Assembly: GCA_028287415.1 (NCBI GenBank)
Contig: JAQBPS010000042.1
Location: 1 to 6,391 of the forward strand
DNA length: 6,391 nucleotides
Direction of reading: 5' to 3'
Origin: Bacillota bacterium
GTDB taxonomy: Bacteria; Bacillota; Sulfobacillia; Symbiobacteriales; Symbiobacteriaceae
This document shows, piece after piece, positions 6,192-6,391 of the stretch (positions are counted from its first letter, which is position 1; each line of letters starts with the position of its first letter). The notes under the pieces are model-generated. The model ran no database searches. It saw nothing but the letters and a program-made list of their open reading frames with translations, and had not been told where the DNA came from. Made by a program: the position numbers and the translations under genes.

Positions 6192-6391
6192 GTGGCAACG
6201 ACCAAGAAGATCCGGAAATTTTCCAAGCCTCAGATGGCTTTTCACTGGACCTACGGCATCTCCTGGATCCTGCTGGTGCTGACCGGCATCATCTTCATGT
6301 GGCGGCCGGATCCGCACGCTTATGCGGGCGGACTCGGCCCCTGGCTCCAGGGCTTCATTGGCCAGTCGGCCCGGTTTATTCACCGGATCGC
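6192..6391 (+). CDS. fdnI: Formate dehydrogenase-N/O gamma subunit, cytochrome b556-like (partial)
   Basis: This is the N-terminal part (66 codons) of the integral membrane di-haem cytochrome b that accepts electrons from FdnH and reduces quinone. After a basic start (MATTKKIRKFSKPQ) comes AFHW, with H18 at the same position as the haem-ligand His18 of E. coli FdnI. The first membrane helix follows (about 20-37, YGISWILLVLTGIIFMW). A second likely haem ligand is H64 in ARFIHRI, matching the RILHPFFG region of E. coli. The 3' end, with helices 2-4 and the remaining haem ligands, lies outside the window. GTG 6192 is chosen over ATG 6186 on Shine-Dalgarno spacing; the difference is two residues. 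The start is 12 nt after the fdnH stop, in the same operon. Confidence 0.88.
   Translation, partial: MATTKKIRKFSKPQMAFHWTYGISWILLVLTGIIFMWRPDPHAYAGGLGPWLQGFIGQSARFIHRI

Noticed and set aside
5334..6383. A 349-codon open frame antisense to fdnH and fdnI
   Set aside because: Same codon-bias artefact. The plus strand encodes the four ferredoxin-type clusters and the cytochrome start.
1..6391. CRISPR arrays, insertion sequences, tRNA or rRNA genes, intrinsic terminators
   Set aside because: I saw no regularly spaced repeats, transposase sequence, RNA gene signatures or GC hairpins followed by a T-run.

Overview
The window is a formate dehydrogenase locus from a bacterium with high-GC DNA. Four genes read rightward: fdhD, then the alpha, beta and gamma subunits of a respiratory formate dehydrogenase-N/O type enzyme. 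A two-component system reads leftward from the same intergenic region. The catalytic subunit is a selenoprotein. Its reading frame is interrupted by an in-frame UGA at 2767-2769, exactly where formate dehydrogenases carry selenocysteine, and a hairpin with a GGUCU loop starts 12 bases after that codon. A plain gene caller would split this gene in two.

Organism: GC content is high. Shine-Dalgarno sequences are near-perfect (AGGAGG), and GTG and probably TTG serve as start codons, which is typical of Gram-positive lineages. Together with an anaerobic Sec-dependent formate dehydrogenase, this suggests a high-GC member of the Firmicutes/Clostridia group (Symbiobacterium-like). That is a guess from style rather than from a match. 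The host must also carry selA, selB, selC and selD elsewhere.

Layout. 1-410 (minus): NarL/DegU-type response regulator, cut off by the window edge. 417-1286 (minus): soluble HisKA_3 histidine kinase, 6 nt upstream of the regulator gene and probably in one operon with it. 1287-1492: divergent control region with a candidate promoter for the kinase, possible symmetric -10 elements and a perfect 6-4-6 inverted repeat. 1493-2191 (plus): FdhD. 2188-5250: FdnG, overlapping fdhD by ATGA. 5253-6179: FdnH, the four-cluster ferredoxin-like subunit with a membrane anchor. 6192 to the end: start of FdnI, the cytochrome b membrane subunit.

How they work together: FdhD helps deliver sulfur to the bis-MGD molybdenum/tungsten cofactor before FdnG is exported by the Tat pathway. 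FdnG oxidises formate outside the membrane, FdnH passes electrons through four [4Fe-4S] clusters, and FdnI passes them to quinone. The divergent kinase/regulator pair is a plausible local controller of the operon, but nothing here proves it.

The most interesting points are the Sec codon with a slightly non-canonical SECIS, an FdhD that lacks the family's Cys-x-x-Cys sulfur-transfer loop, and the inverted repeat overlapping the candidate -35 of the kinase promoter.
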